From: Salinarimonas ramus
GTDB taxonomy: Bacteria; Pseudomonadota; Alphaproteobacteria; Rhizobiales; Beijerinckiaceae
Length of the DNA: 64,000 nucleotides
Direction: 5' to 3'
Assembly (NCBI RefSeq): GCF_014645695.1
Contig: NZ_BMMF01000008.1
Span: forward strand, 186,001 to 250,000
The position numbers and the translations under genes were made by a program. Positions 35,987 to 46,350 of the stretch are shown piece after piece (position 1 is the first letter of the stretch; each line of letters opens with the position of its first letter). Below the pieces are notes generated by a model. It ran no database searches. It had not been told where the DNA came from and saw nothing but the letters and a program-made list of their open reading frames with translations.

Positions 35987-37369
35987 TTATTCCGCCGCGA
36001 CCTGCGGGCGCTCGCGACCCTGGCGCTCGCGCTTGATCAGCTCGGCCGTCAGGAACGCGATCTCGAGCGCCTGCTCGGCGTTGAGGCGCGGGTCGCAATA
36101 GGTGTGGTAGCGGTCCGAGAGATCGGCGTCGCCCAGCCCGCGGGCGCCGCCGGTGCATTCGGTGACGTTCTTGCCCGTCATCTCGAGGTGGATGCCGCCG
36201 GCATGCGTCCCCTCCGCCTGGTGGACGGCGAAGAAGTTGCGCACCTCCTGCATGATCCGGTCGAACGGACGCGTCTTGTAGCCCGAGCCCGCCTTGACGG
36301 TGTTGCCGTGCATGGCGTCGCAGGACCACACGGGCGTGCAGCCCGCCTTCTTCACCGCGCGCACGAGCGTCGGCAGGTGGTCGAACACCTTGTCCGCGCC
36401 GAAACGGCAGATCAGCGTGAGGCGGCCCGGCTCGTTCGCCGGATCGAGCTTGTCCATCAGGCGCAGGAGATCGTCCGGCGCCAGCGAGGGGCCGCACTTG
36501 AGGCCGATCGGGTTCTTCACGCCACTGGCGTATTCCACGTGAGCGTGGTCCGCCTGGCGGGTGCGATCGCCGATCCAGATCATGTGACCGGACGTGGCGT
36601 AGGGCTCGCCCGTGGTGGAATCGACGCGGGTGAGCGCCTCCTCGTAGCCGAGCAGCAGCGCCTCGTGGCTGGTGTAGAAATCGGTGTTCTTCACCTCGGG
36701 ATGCCGGTCGGCCTCGATGCCGATGGCCTTCATGAAGGCGATCGCCTCGGAGATGCGCTCGGCCACGTCGGCATAGCGCGCGCTCTGGGGCGAGTCCTTC
36801 ACGAAGCCGAGCATCCAGCGATGCGCGTTCTCGAGATTGGCGTAGCCGCCGGTGGCGAAGGCGCGCAGCAGGTTAAGCGTCGCCGCCGACTGCCGGTAGG
36901 CGTCGAGCTGGCGGCGCGGATCGGGCCGGCGGCCTTCGGGCGTGAAGGCGATGTCGTTGATGATGTCGCCGCGGTAGCTCGGCAGCGTGACGCCGTCCAC
37001 CGTCTCGTCGTCGGACGAGCGGGGCTTGGCGAACTGGCCCGCGATGCGGCCGATCTTCACCACCGGGCAGGAGCCCGCGAAGGTGAGGACCACGGCCATC
37101 TGCAGGAACAGGCGGAAGAAATCGCGGATGTTGTCGGCGGAATGCTCGGCGAAGCTCTCGGCGCAATCGCCGCCCTGGAGCAGGAAAGCCTCCCCGCGGG
37201 CCACCGCCGCGAGATCCCGCTTCAGCTGGCGCGCCTCACCTGCAAAGACGAGGGGCGGAAACCCCGCGAGCTGACCCTCGACCTCGCGAAGCAGGTCCTG
37301 GTCCTCATAGGCCGGCACCTGCCGAATGGGCTTGCCCCTCCAGCTGTCGGGCGTCCAGCGCTCGCTCAT
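35987..37369 (-). CDS. class II 3-deoxy-7-phosphoheptulonate (DAHP) synthase
   Basis: 460 aa. Condenses PEP and erythrose 4-phosphate, the entry step of the shikimate pathway. It is of the plant/microbial class II type: [17 protein letters not shown] at the N-terminus, [49 protein letters not shown] and GLKCGPSL, ending with [18 protein letters not shown]. Start 37369 (MSERW) is preferred over an upstream GTG that adds ten residues. It lies downstream of gor on the same strand. A TATAAG flanked by agcggc/gccgct arms at 37448-37465 may be part of its promoter. Confidence 0.95.
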   Translation of the reverse strand: MSERWTPDSWRGKPIRQVPAYEDQDLLREVEGQLAGFPPLVFAGEARQLKRDLAAVARGEAFLLQGGDCAESFAEHSADNIRDFFRLFLQMAVVLTFAGSCPVVKIGRIAGQFAKPRSSDDETVDGVTLPSYRGDIINDIAFTPEGRRPDPRRQLDAYRQSAATLNLLRAFATGGYANLENAHRWMLGFVKDSPQSARYADVAERISEAIAFMKAIGIEADRHPEVKNTDFYTSHEALLLGYEEALTRVDSTTGEPYATSGHMIWIGDRTRQADHAHVEYASGVKNPIGLKCGPSLAPDDLLRLMDKLDPANEPGRLTLICRFGADKVFDHLPTLVRAVKKAGCTPVWSCDAMHGNTVKAGSGYKTRPFDRIMQEVRNFFAVHQAEGTHAGGIHLEMTGKNVTECTGGARGLGDADLSDRYHTYCDPRLNAEQALEIAFLTAELIKRERQGRERPQVAAE

Positions 37370-37552
37370 CGTCCTCGCTCCTGCATGTCGCGCGTCCACG
37401 CGCGTCCTCGTTCGTCCCTCGTCGTGGGGATCCGCCCACCCGGGCGGAGCGGCCTTATAGCCGCTTTGCGACGGGGACGCGAGCCTCCGTCGCGCCCTTG
37501 CGTACGATTCCCGATACGCGCAACTTTGTTGCGGCTAACGGCGCTCCCCACG

Positions 37553-38920
37553 TCACCGCGCCCGGGTGCGCATCGTGACGAGCTCCTCCGCCGCGGTCGG
37601 GTGGACGGCGATGGTGCGGTCGAAATCCGCCTTGGTCGCGCCCATGGTCACGGCGATCCCGGCGAGCTGGATCATCTCGCCCGAGTCGCGCCCGAACAGG
37701 TGCACGCCCATCACCCGGTCGCTCTTCGCGTCGACGACGAGCTTCATGTAGACCGGGTCGTCGCGCCCCGAGAGCGTCGCGCGCATGGAGCGGAAGGACG
37801 TCTCGTAGATCGCGACGTCGTCGCTGCGGCTACGCGCCAGCGTCTCCGAGCAGCCCACCGTGCCGATCTCGGGCGTCGAGAACACCGCGGTGGGGATCAG
37901 CTCGTGGTCGACCATGGCGGGCTTGTCGCCGAAGACCGTGTCGGCGAAGGCGTGGCCCTCGCGGATGGCGACCGGGGTGAGCGCTGCCCGGTTCGTCACG
38001 TCGCCGACCGCCGAGATCGAGGGCACGAGGGTGCGCGAATAGCCGTCCACCACGATCGCCCCGCCCGCGTCGAGGGCGACGCCCGCCGTCTCGAGCCCGA
38101 GATCGGCGGTGTTGGGCCGGCGGCCCGTGGCGACGAGCACCCGGTCGAACACGGCCGTGTCCCCGCCCTGGAAGGTGGCGTCGACGGCGCCGTCGGGTCG
38201 GCGCGCGAGGCGCTCCAGCGTCGTGCCGAAGCGCAGGTCGACGCCCTTGCGGGAATAGGCGGCGCCGAGGCGATCGCGCAGGTCCTCGTCGAAGCCGCGC
38301 AGCAGCTTGTCGCCGCGAAGCGACATCGTCACCTTCGAGCCCAGCCCCGCGAAGATGCCCGCGAACTCGACGCCGATATAGCCGCCGCCGACGACGAGGA
38401 TGCGCTTCGGCTGCTCGGGAATGTCGAAGATCTCGTTGGAGGTGATGCCCAGCTCGCCGCCGGGGATCATCGGCTCGAGCGAGGGGCGCGCGCCGACGGC
38501 GACGAGGATGTGGCGGGCGCGAAACACCTCGCCCGTCGAAAGGAGGCGCACCGCGTGCGGCCCCTCGATCACGGCCCGGCCCTCGAGCAGGCGCACGCCC
38601 GCACGCTCCAGGTTGGCGCGGTAGACGCCCTCGAGCCGCGTGATCTCGCGCTCCTTGTTGGCGACGAGCGTCTGCCAGTCGAACGCCGTCTCGCCCACGC
38701 TCCAGCCGTAGCCGGCGGCATCGGCGAAATCGTCGGCGAAGCGGGAGGCCAGCACCATCAGCTTCTTGGGCACGCAGCCGCGGATGACGCAGGTGCCGCC
38801 GTAGCGGTATTCCTCGGCGATCGCGACCTTCGCGCCGTAGCCGGCGGCGATGCGCGCCGCGCGCACGCCCCCCGAGCCGCCGCCGATGACGAAGAGGTCG
38901 AGGTCGAAATCGCCGGCCAT
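37553..38920 (-). CDS. gor: glutathione-disulfide reductase
   Basis: 455 aa FAD/NADPH flavoenzyme that regenerates GSH. FAD motif FVIGGGSGGVRAARIAA, redox disulfide in GGTCVIRGCVPKKLM, NADPH motif ILVVGGGYIGVEFAGIFAGL, second FAD motif ISAVGDVTNRAALTPVAI, and the C-terminal HPTAAEE with the active-site His-Glu pair. VGCSE and MGVHLFG match Gor rather than lipoamide dehydrogenase. It follows DUF2059 and rpiA in the conserved order. Confidence 0.96.
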   Translation of the reverse strand: MAGDFDLDLFVIGGGSGGVRAARIAAGYGAKVAIAEEYRYGGTCVIRGCVPKKLMVLASRFADDFADAAGYGWSVGETAFDWQTLVANKEREITRLEGVYRANLERAGVRLLEGRAVIEGPHAVRLLSTGEVFRARHILVAVGARPSLEPMIPGGELGITSNEIFDIPEQPKRILVVGGGYIGVEFAGIFAGLGSKVTMSLRGDKLLRGFDEDLRDRLGAAYSRKGVDLRFGTTLERLARRPDGAVDATFQGGDTAVFDRVLVATGRRPNTADLGLETAGVALDAGGAIVVDGYSRTLVPSISAVGDVTNRAALTPVAIREGHAFADTVFGDKPAMVDHELIPTAVFSTPEIGTVGCSETLARSRSDDVAIYETSFRSMRATLSGRDDPVYMKLVVDAKSDRVMGVHLFGRDSGEMIQLAGIAVTMGATKADFDRTIAVHPTAAEELVTMRTRAR

Positions 38921-39010
38921 GGGGCGTGCTCCTGTGGGACGGGGCGCGCCGTCTGCGGGCGCTTCATGCGAGCCGATCGAAGCCGGCGCGGGCGCGGTGT
39001 CGGCGTGGTG

Positions 39011-39568
39011 TCACTGGGCGGGCGTGGCCGCCTCGCCGCCGCCGGCCTCGCGTCGCTCCACCATCTCCGCCTGGACGCGGATCTGCAGGTACTCGTTGAG
39101 CTCCTGGGACCAGACCTGCATCTCCGAGATCAGACCGTCGAGGATCGCCGGCTGGACCTCGACGTAGCGCTTGCCGGCGTCGGTCTCGAAGAAGGCGGCG
39201 ATCTCGGTGAGCTCCTCCTCGGAGAGGCGTGCGGCGATGACGCGGGCGGCGCGGTTCACCATGGCGCGGCGCTGCAGCTCCATCTCCGGCTCGAGCTCGC
39301 GGATCACCTCCGTGACGTCGTCGAGGAGCGCCGGGTTGCGGCCGTAGCGACGCAGGAGGCCCTCCTGCATCTGCGGGATCACCGCCTGGAACGATCGGGC
39401 CATGCCCGACGAGGTCACGACCTCGCGGGCGAGCGCGAGGTGGCTCTCCGAGAACTGCGTCTGCGCGGCAGGCGCCGCCTCCGTCTGCGCGCGGGCGCCG
39501 GTCGTCGCGGCGCCGGCGAGCGCGATCGCGACGGCGAGCGTGGAAGCGGCGAGAAGGGGTCTCATCAT
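39011..39568 (-). CDS. exported DUF2059 domain-containing protein
   Basis: 185 aa. A signal peptide (MMRPLLAASTLAVAIALAGA, cleavage near ARAQ) precedes an all-helical domain: HLALAREVVTSSGMARSF, then LSEEELTEIAAFFETDAGKR and an amphipathic C-terminal helix (EYLQIRVQAEMVERRE). This is DUF2059, a periplasmic family of unknown role. It is regularly found between rpiA and gor in Hyphomicrobiales, as here, with gaps of 38 and 90 bp. Confidence 0.92.
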   Translation of the reverse strand: MMRPLLAASTLAVAIALAGAATTGARAQTEAAPAAQTQFSESHLALAREVVTSSGMARSFQAVIPQMQEGLLRRYGRNPALLDDVTEVIRELEPEMELQRRAMVNRAARVIAARLSEEELTEIAAFFETDAGKRYVEVQPAILDGLISEMQVWSQELNEYLQIRVQAEMVERREAGGGEAATPAQ

Positions 39569-39606
39569 GATGCGGATGGCTCCGGATAATCGTTTGAAGG
39601 TCGGTA

Positions 39607-40305
39607 TCAGACGTCGCCGAGCGTGACGAGACCGTCGTCGGTCGCGATCACGGCGCCCGTCGCGAGGCCGAGGAAGAGGCCGTGCTCGACGACGCCGGGC
39701 ACGGTGGCGAGCGCGGCCGCGAGCGCGTCGGGCGCCTCGATTCGCCCGAGACGGGCGTCGAGGATGAAATGGCCGCCGTCGGTGAGGTAGGGCGTGTTGT
39801 CCGTGGCGTTTCTGAGGCCGAGCGTCCCCGAGGCGCCGGCCACCGCGATCGCGCGTTCCACGGCCCGCCGCGTCGCCTCGAGCCCGAAGGGCACGACCTC
39901 GATGGGGAGCGGGAAGGCGCCGAGCGTGGGCACGCGCTTGGAGGCGTCGGCGATGACGATCATGCGGCGCGAGGCCGCGGCGACGATCTTCTCGCGCAGC
40001 AGCGCGCCGCCGCCGCCCTTGACCAGGTTGAGCGCGTCGTCGAGCTCGTCCGCGCCGTCGACGGTGAGGTCGAGCCCGGGGAACTCGTCGAGGGTCGCGA
40101 GGCGGATGCCCTCGGCCTCGGCCTGCGCCCGCGTCGCCTCCGAGGTCGGCACGCCGACGACGTCGAGGCCGGCGCGCACCTTCTCGCCGAGCAGCGCGAC
40201 GAAGTGCTTGGCGGTCGAGCCCGTGCCGAGCCCCAGCCGCATGCCGGGCTCGACGAGGGCGAGCGCGCGCGCCGCCGCCTCGCGCTTGAGTGCCTCGGCG
40301 CTCAT
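39607..40305 (-). CDS. rpiA: ribose-5-phosphate isomerase A
   Basis: 232 aa. Interconverts ribose 5-phosphate and ribulose 5-phosphate. Motifs [49 protein letters not shown] and [12 protein letters not shown] are diagnostic, with catalytic Asp and Lys in them. Start 40305 ([11 protein letters not shown]) has ggggat as ribosome site; an ATG seven codons upstream does not. It is the first gene of the rpiA-DUF2059-gor set. Confidence 0.96.
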   Translation of the reverse strand: MSAEALKREAAARALALVEPGMRLGLGTGSTAKHFVALLGEKVRAGLDVVGVPTSEATRAQAEAEGIRLATLDEFPGLDLTVDGADELDDALNLVKGGGGALLREKIVAAASRRMIVIADASKRVPTLGAFPLPIEVVPFGLEATRRAVERAIAVAGASGTLGLRNATDNTPYLTDGGHFILDARLGRIEAPDALAAALATVPGVVEHGLFLGLATGAVIATDDGLVTLGDV

Positions 40306-40436
40306 CGGTCGATCCCCGGGCTGCATCGGCGCGTCACGGCCATGGTGTCAGGACCCTCTCCCATACGGATGCGGGTCCTTAACATGCGTGACACCGACGG
40401 GGGAAGGCGCAAGCGCCGCGCGTGGCGCCGTCGCGC

Positions 40437-41291
40437 TCAACGGACCATCAGCACCGGGATGCGGCAGCGCCGCACCATCGCCGTCGTGGTCGAGCCGACG
40501 ACCAGCGCCCGCAGGCGCCCGTGGCCGAAGGCGCCCATGACGAGGAGATCCGCCTCGCTCGCCTCGACGGCGGCGCCGATCGCCTCCTCGGGCTCGCCCG
40601 CGACGACGCGACCCGTGGCCGCGCGGCCGGCCGCGCGCAGCCGCTCCGCCGCCGCCTCGACGCGCGTGCGCGCCGCCTCGCCGTCGCCGACCGTGATCAC
40701 CTCGACCGCGAGGCCGTTCGTCATGGGGTCGTGCGAAGCGAGATCGAGCGCGCGCTCGGCCGACGGGCTCGCGTCATAGGCGAGGACCACCTTGGCGATC
40801 GGGCGGAACGCGCGCGCCGCCACCAGCACCGGACGCGTGCTGGCGCGCACGATGCGCTCGAGATTCGAGCCCAGATGCCCCTTGGCGAAGTCCGCCGCCT
40901 CGCCGCGCTTGCCGACGACGACGAGGGCGGCCTCGGGCTCGAGCTCGGCGACGGCATCGAGGAGGTCGCCGTGGCGAAGCTTCGCCTCGACGCCGGTGGC
41001 GGCCGCCGCCTTCTCGATGCGCGCCCGTGCGTCGTCCAGAAGGAGCCGTCCGCGCTTCTGCGCCAGGCGCGCACGCGATTCGTCGTTGGCCGCGAGCTCG
41101 GCGAGGAGCGCCTCGCGGGCGTCGGCCCTGAGCGAGCCCGAGAGGTCGATGGGCGTCGTCGCGGTCTCGCGTCGGCCGAGCACGTGCAGCAGCGTCACCG
41201 TGGACGCGGTGCGCGCGGCGGCCCAGGCGGCGAGGTCGCAGACGCTGCCCGCGTAGAGCGAGCCGTCGACCAGAGCGAGGATGGTACGCAT
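40437..41291 (-). CDS. universal stress protein, tandem UspA domains
   Basis: 284 aa with two UspA-like domains. Domain 1 (TILALVDGSLYAGSVCDLAA to PVLVAA, residues about 3-155) is degenerate at the nucleotide loop. Domain 2 (KVVLAYDASPSAERALDLAS to IPVLMVR) keeps the ATP-binding pattern MGAFGHGRLRALVVGSTTTA. It starts 13 bp after the SulP transporter gene on the same strand, so the two form an operon, consistent with stress-responsive control of anion transport. Confidence 0.9.
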   Translation of the reverse strand: MRTILALVDGSLYAGSVCDLAAWAAARTASTVTLLHVLGRRETATTPIDLSGSLRADAREALLAELAANDESRARLAQKRGRLLLDDARARIEKAAAATGVEAKLRHGDLLDAVAELEPEAALVVVGKRGEAADFAKGHLGSNLERIVRASTRPVLVAARAFRPIAKVVLAYDASPSAERALDLASHDPMTNGLAVEVITVGDGEAARTRVEAAAERLRAAGRAATGRVVAGEPEEAIGAAVEASEADLLVMGAFGHGRLRALVVGSTTTAMVRRCRIPVLMVR

Positions 41292-41304
41292 GAAAGGCCT
41301 CTCC

Positions 41305-42798
41305 TCAATGGCCGCCGAGGCGCGCGAGCGCGTCCGGCTTGTCGTGGACGGCGAGCTTGTCGACGATGGTCGCGCTCGCCTCGTTGAGGCCGACGATCTC
41401 GACGGTCGTGCCCTCGCGGCGGAACTTCAGCACCACCTTGTCGAGAGCGCCGACGCCCGTCAGGTCCCAGATATGGGCGCGCGAGACGTCGATCGTGACC
41501 GACTCCAGCGCCTCGCGGAAGTCGAAAGCGGCGAGGAAGCTCTCGGAGGAGGCGAAGAACACCTGGCCCTCGACGACGTAGGCCCGGGCGCGCCCGTCCT
41601 TCGACAGCGTCGAGCCGACGCGGAACAGCTGCGCCACCTTCGAGGCGAAGAAGATGCCCGACAGGAGCACGCCGATGAGCACGCCGATGGCGAGGTTGTG
41701 CGTGAGCACCACGCCGGCGACGGTGGCGAGCATCACTGTGGAGGAGCGCCGCGGATTCGTCGCGAGCTCGCGCAGCGACGACCAGGAGAACGTGCCGACC
41801 GACACCATGATCATGATCGCGACGAGCGCCGCCATCGGGATGATCGAGACGAGATCGCCGAGCACGACCACGAGAACGAGCAGGAACACGCCGGCGACGA
41901 AGCACGAGAGCCGCCCGCGCCCGCCGGACTTCACGTTGATCACCGACTGGCCGATCATGGCGCAGCCCGCCATGCCGCCGAGAAAGCCCGTCACGAAGTT
42001 CGCCGCGCCCTGGCCCACGCATTCGCGGTCGCGGTCGCTGTCGGTGTCGGTGAGGTCGTCGACGATCTGCGCCGTCATCAGCGATTCGAGCAGGCCCACC
42101 GCCGCCACCGCGGCGGAATAGGGCAGGACGATCATGAAGGTCTCGAGGGTGAGCGGCACGTCCGGCAGGAGGAAGACCGGCAACGTCGAGGGCAATTCGC
42201 CCATGTCGCCCACCGTGCGCAGGTCCATGCCGAGCCCCACCGCCACCGCGGTGAGGACGAGGATGCACACGAGCGGGGCGGGGATCGCGGTCGTGATCCG
42301 CGGGAAGCCGTAGATGATCACCAGGCCGGCGGCGACCATCACGTAGGTGAGCCACGGCACGCCGATCAGCTCCGGAAGCTGCGCCATGAAGATCAGGATC
42401 GCGAGCGCGTTGACGAAGCCCGTCATCACCGAGCGAGACACGAAGCGCATCAGCCGCCCCAGGCGCAGGATGCCCGCGATCACCTGCAGGACGCCCGCCA
42501 GCACGGTCGCGGCGAGCAGGTATTCGAGCCCGTGATCGCGCACGAGGTCGACCATCAGGACGGCGGTCGCCGCCGTCGCCGCCGAGATCATGCCCGGGCG
42601 CCCGCCCGCGATCGCCGCGACGACGGCGATGGAGAAGGAGGCGTAGAGCCCCACCTTCGGATCGACGCCGGCGATGATCGAGAAGGCGATCGCCTCGGGG
42701 ATGAGAGCGAGGGCGACGACGAGCCCGGCGAGCAGGTCGCCGCGCACGTTGCCGAGCCATTCGGCGCGCAGGCGCGCGGGATCGAGGAAGGAGGGCAT
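41305..42798 (-). CDS. SulP family anion transporter with STAS domain
   Basis: 497 aa. The membrane domain begins ADLLAGL-like ([20 protein letters not shown]) and has the SulP signature [20 protein letters not shown]; about 10-14 segments run to residue 400. The C-terminal STAS domain ([40 protein letters not shown]) is complete. SulP proteins move sulfate, bicarbonate or dicarboxylates; the substrate cannot be told from the sequence. Start 42798 ([16 protein letters not shown]) is well placed. It is cotranscribed with the UspA gene and divergent from an SDR gene across 205 bp. Confidence 0.92.
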   Translation of the reverse strand: MPSFLDPARLRAEWLGNVRGDLLAGLVVALALIPEAIAFSIIAGVDPKVGLYASFSIAVVAAIAGGRPGMISAATAATAVLMVDLVRDHGLEYLLAATVLAGVLQVIAGILRLGRLMRFVSRSVMTGFVNALAILIFMAQLPELIGVPWLTYVMVAAGLVIIYGFPRITTAIPAPLVCILVLTAVAVGLGMDLRTVGDMGELPSTLPVFLLPDVPLTLETFMIVLPYSAAVAAVGLLESLMTAQIVDDLTDTDSDRDRECVGQGAANFVTGFLGGMAGCAMIGQSVINVKSGGRGRLSCFVAGVFLLVLVVVLGDLVSIIPMAALVAIMIMVSVGTFSWSSLRELATNPRRSSTVMLATVAGVVLTHNLAIGVLIGVLLSGIFFASKVAQLFRVGSTLSKDGRARAYVVEGQVFFASSESFLAAFDFREALESVTIDVSRAHIWDLTGVGALDKVVLKFRREGTTVEIVGLNEASATIVDKLAVHDKPDALARLGGH

Positions 42799-43003
42799 GG
42801 GGTCTTTCGGGGGATTTCGACGGGAGGGGGCGGACACGAGCGGCCGAGCCCCGGCGATTTCACCATTTGAGCTACGGGATTTCTCGCTGCATTGCAACAT
42901 CGCGGGCGACAGGGCAGCCGCCCCGGCGACGCATGCGCCGCCGGGGCCTTTCGCGTTCTCCCGGTGCCCGCTAAACGGATGCGATCCCAAGGAGGAAGAC
43001 AAG

Positions 43004-43789
<786 letters not shown>

Positions 43790-43829
43790 AGGCCGGCGTG
43801 ACGACCCGCCCTCGACCGGCGGCCGGGGC

Positions 43830-44675
43830 TCAGCCCGCGCCGCCGACGAGGGTGAAGGGGCGCCCGTGCCGCAGGCTCGGGATGCGCCGGCGCGCCTCCG
43901 CCACGGCGTCGAGGTCGATCTGCGCGGCGACGATGCCGGGCTCGGCGTCGCCCTCGGCGAGAACGCGTCCCCACGGGTCGACGATGATCGAATGGCCGTA
44001 GGTCTCCCGCCCGTCCTCGTGCACGCCGCCCTGGGCGGCGGCGACGAAGAAGGCGCCGTTCTCGATGGCGCGGGCGCGGGCGAGGACCTGCCAATGCGCC
44101 TCCCCGGTCTGGCGCGTGAAGGCCGCCGGTGCGGTGAGGATCGCCGCCCCGGCCTCGCCGTAAGCGCGGTAGAGATGCGGGAAGCGGATGTCGTAGCAGA
44201 TGGCGACGCCGATCCCGGCCTCTCCCGCCTCGCCCAGCGGCGCGCGGGCGATCACCGCGCGATCGCCGCCGACATAGGTGTTGCTCTCGCGCCAGGTCTC
44301 GCCGTTGGGCAGGTCGACGTCGAAGAGATGGATCTTGTCGTAGGTCGCGAGGATCGCACCGTCGGGACCGATGACGACCGCGCGGTTCGCCACCTTCTCG
44401 CCGACCCGGATCGCCAGCGAGCCGAGATGGACGGTGACGCCGCGCCGACGCGCGACCTCGCGCAGGGCCGCGATGGTCTCGTCGGCATCCTCCTCGCGGA
44501 TCTTGTCGAAGAGCGCCGCGCGGTCGCGCTCGAGCAGCGCCGTCATCTCCGGCGTCTGGACGTAGACGGCCCCCGCGTCCGCGGCGGCGTTCACGCCGGC
44601 GATCGCGGCCTCGCGATTGGCGGCGGGATCGCGGCTCGAGCGCATCCCGACGCAGGCGACGACGATCCGGCTCAT
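43830..44675 (-). CDS. carbon-nitrogen hydrolase family protein (Nit/omega-amidase-like)
   Basis: 281 aa nitrilase superfamily enzyme. Catalytic triad Glu in VYVQTPEMTAL, Lys in TYDKIHLFDVDLP and Cys in VAICYDIRFPHLYRAY. YDKIHLFDV and GETYGHS-like (GRETYGHSIIVDPWGRVLAE) place it in the Nit1/Nit2 branch, which deaminates 2-oxoacid amides such as deaminated glutathione. Start 44675 follows gaggagag. It lies 17 bp after grxC on the same strand, a conserved pair in this order that fits glutathione repair. Confidence 0.92.
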   Translation of the reverse strand: MSRIVVACVGMRSSRDPAANREAAIAGVNAAADAGAVYVQTPEMTALLERDRAALFDKIREEDADETIAALREVARRRGVTVHLGSLAIRVGEKVANRAVVIGPDGAILATYDKIHLFDVDLPNGETWRESNTYVGGDRAVIARAPLGEAGEAGIGVAICYDIRFPHLYRAYGEAGAAILTAPAAFTRQTGEAHWQVLARARAIENGAFFVAAAQGGVHEDGRETYGHSIIVDPWGRVLAEGDAEPGIVAAQIDLDAVAEARRRIPSLRHGRPFTLVGGAG

Positions 44676-44692
44676 GCTGCGCTCTCCTCGTC

Positions 44693-44950
44693 TCAAGCTG
44701 CGAGCAGCGGATCGAGCCGGCCGGCGCGATCCAGGGCGGAGAGGTCGTCGAAGCCGCCCACATGCGTCTCGCCGACGAAGATCTGCGGGACGGTGCTGCG
44801 CCCGTTCGCCCGCTCGATCATTTCGCGCCGTCGCTCGGGCTCCGCCTCGATGTCGATCACCGTGTAGGCCGCGCCCTTCTTGTCGAGCAGCCCCTTGGCG
44901 GCGATGCAATAGGGGCACCAGGTGCGCAGGTAGATCTCGATCGGCTTCAT
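44693..44950 (-). CDS. grxC: glutaredoxin 3
   Basis: 85 aa dithiol glutaredoxin with active site TWCPYCIAAKG (residues 10-20), cis-Pro in STVPQIFVG and GSH-binding GGFDDLSAL. Reduces disulfides using GSH supplied by Gor. It forms an operon with the nitrilase-family gene downstream. A CTATAT hexamer about 40 bp upstream of the start resembles an alphaproteobacterial -10 element, without a clear -35. Confidence 0.95.
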   Translation of the reverse strand: MKPIEIYLRTWCPYCIAAKGLLDKKGAAYTVIDIEAEPERRREMIERANGRSTVPQIFVGETHVGGFDDLSALDRAGRLDPLLAA

Positions 44951-45024
44951 CGCGGGCCTCGTCGTGTCCTCGGCTCCACCATATAGGTGCGACGCTGCCG
45001 CGCGCTACCCGCGCGCTGCTCGCC

Positions 45025-46350
45025 TCACGCCTTGCGCGGCACGCCCCCCGTCTTCTCCGGCAGGAGGCCGCGGGGCGAGAAGCGCAGGACGACGAGGAGG
45101 ATGACGCCCATCAGGAAGAGGCGCAGATGCGGCGCGGAATCGAGGAGATGCGCCCGCAGGGCGTCGCCCTGCGCCATGCCGGCGGTGATCGTGTCCATCA
45201 GCCACAGGCCGGCGGGCTCGGCCTGCACCCAGACGAACCAGATCACGAAGGCGCCCAGCACCGAGCCCATGTTGTTGCCCGAGCCCCCGAGGATCACCAT
45301 CACCCAGATGAGGAAGGTGAAGCGCAGCGGCTGGTAGGAGCCCGGCGTGAACTGGCCGTCGAGGGTCACGAGCATCGCCCCGCCGAGCCCGACGACGGCC
45401 GAGCCGATGACGAAGATCTGCAGGTGGCGGCGGGTGACGTCCTTGCCCATGGCGGCGGCGGCGTCGCGATTGTCGCGGATCGCGCGCATCATGCGGCCCC
45501 AGGGCGAGTTGAGCGCGCGCTCCGACAGGGCGAGCAGCGCGATCAGCACCAGGGAGAAGAGCGCCGTGTAGACGAGCGCGACGGCGAGCGAGGAGGCCGT
45601 CGTCGCCGGCAGGCCCAGGCCCGTGGCGAAATCGACGAAGCCCGGATCCTGCTGCAGCTCGATCTCGTAGGGCGCGGGGCGCGGCAGGCCCGTGACGTTC
45701 TTCACGCCGCGGGTGAGCCAGGCCTCGTTCTTGATGATGGCGATGATGATCTCTGAGATGCCCAGCGTCGCGATGGCGAGGTAGTCCGAGCGCAGCCCCA
45801 GCGCCACCTTGCCGATGAGCCAGGCGGCGCCCGCGGCGAACAGCGCGCCGACGACCCAGCCGAGGAGCACCGGCAGGCCGAGCCCGCCGAGATAGCCGAG
45901 CGAGGCCGCCTCGTAGCCTTCCACCGCCTCGGTGGCACGGTCGCCGAAATAGCGGATGGCGAAATAGCCGATAACGAGGACGAGGATGATGGGCAGCGTG
46001 CGGCGCCCCTTCGGCACGAGACGCGTCACGAGGAGCGCGGCCCCGATCGTGGCCAGCACCGCGAGCGCGGCGAAGGCGAGGTCCCACGATCCCGCCGCCC
46101 AGGCGCCGGGCACGGGGGGCATCGAGACCAGCACGGCGCCGACGCCGCCCAGTGCGGCGAAGCCCATGACGCCGACGTTGAAGAGGCCGGCATAGCCCCA
46201 TTGCATGTTCACGCCCAGCGCCATGATGGCGGAGACGAGCGAGAGGTTGAGGATCGCGAGCGCGAGCGTCCATGATTGGAAGACGCCCACCGCCAGCAGC
46301 GCGGCGGCCATGATCGCGAAGAAGAGGGGTGTCCGGACGGACGGGCTCAT
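45025..46350 (-). CDS. livM: branched-chain amino acid ABC transporter permease LivM
   Basis: 441 aa inner-membrane permease. About ten membrane segments; LivM signature GYAGLFNVGVMGFAALGGVG near residue 50, and the EAA-like loop RMMRAIRDNRDAAAAMGKDV. Ends SPRGLLPEKTGG. It is longer than E. coli LivM in its loop regions. The start overlaps the livH stop by 4 bp. It is the last gene of the livKGFHM operon. Confidence 0.94.
   Translation of the reverse strand: MSPSVRTPLFFAIMAAALLAVGVFQSWTLALAILNLSLVSAIMALGVNMQWGYAGLFNVGVMGFAALGGVGAVLVSMPPVPGAWAAGSWDLAFAALAVLATIGAALLVTRLVPKGRRTLPIILVLVIGYFAIRYFGDRATEAVEGYEAASLGYLGGLGLPVLLGWVVGALFAAGAAWLIGKVALGLRSDYLAIATLGISEIIIAIIKNEAWLTRGVKNVTGLPRPAPYEIELQQDPGFVDFATGLGLPATTASSLAVALVYTALFSLVLIALLALSERALNSPWGRMMRAIRDNRDAAAAMGKDVTRRHLQIFVIGSAVVGLGGAMLVTLDGQFTPGSYQPLRFTFLIWVMVILGGSGNNMGSVLGAFVIWFVWVQAEPAGLWLMDTITAGMAQGDALRAHLLDSAPHLRLFLMGVILLVVLRFSPRGLLPEKTGGVPRKA

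Noticed and set aside
42861-42880. tRNA-like fragment on the minus strand (cccgtagctcaaatggtg) upstream of the SulP gene
   Set aside because: Only a D-arm-like piece; no matching acceptor 3' half, anticodon arm or T-arm follows.
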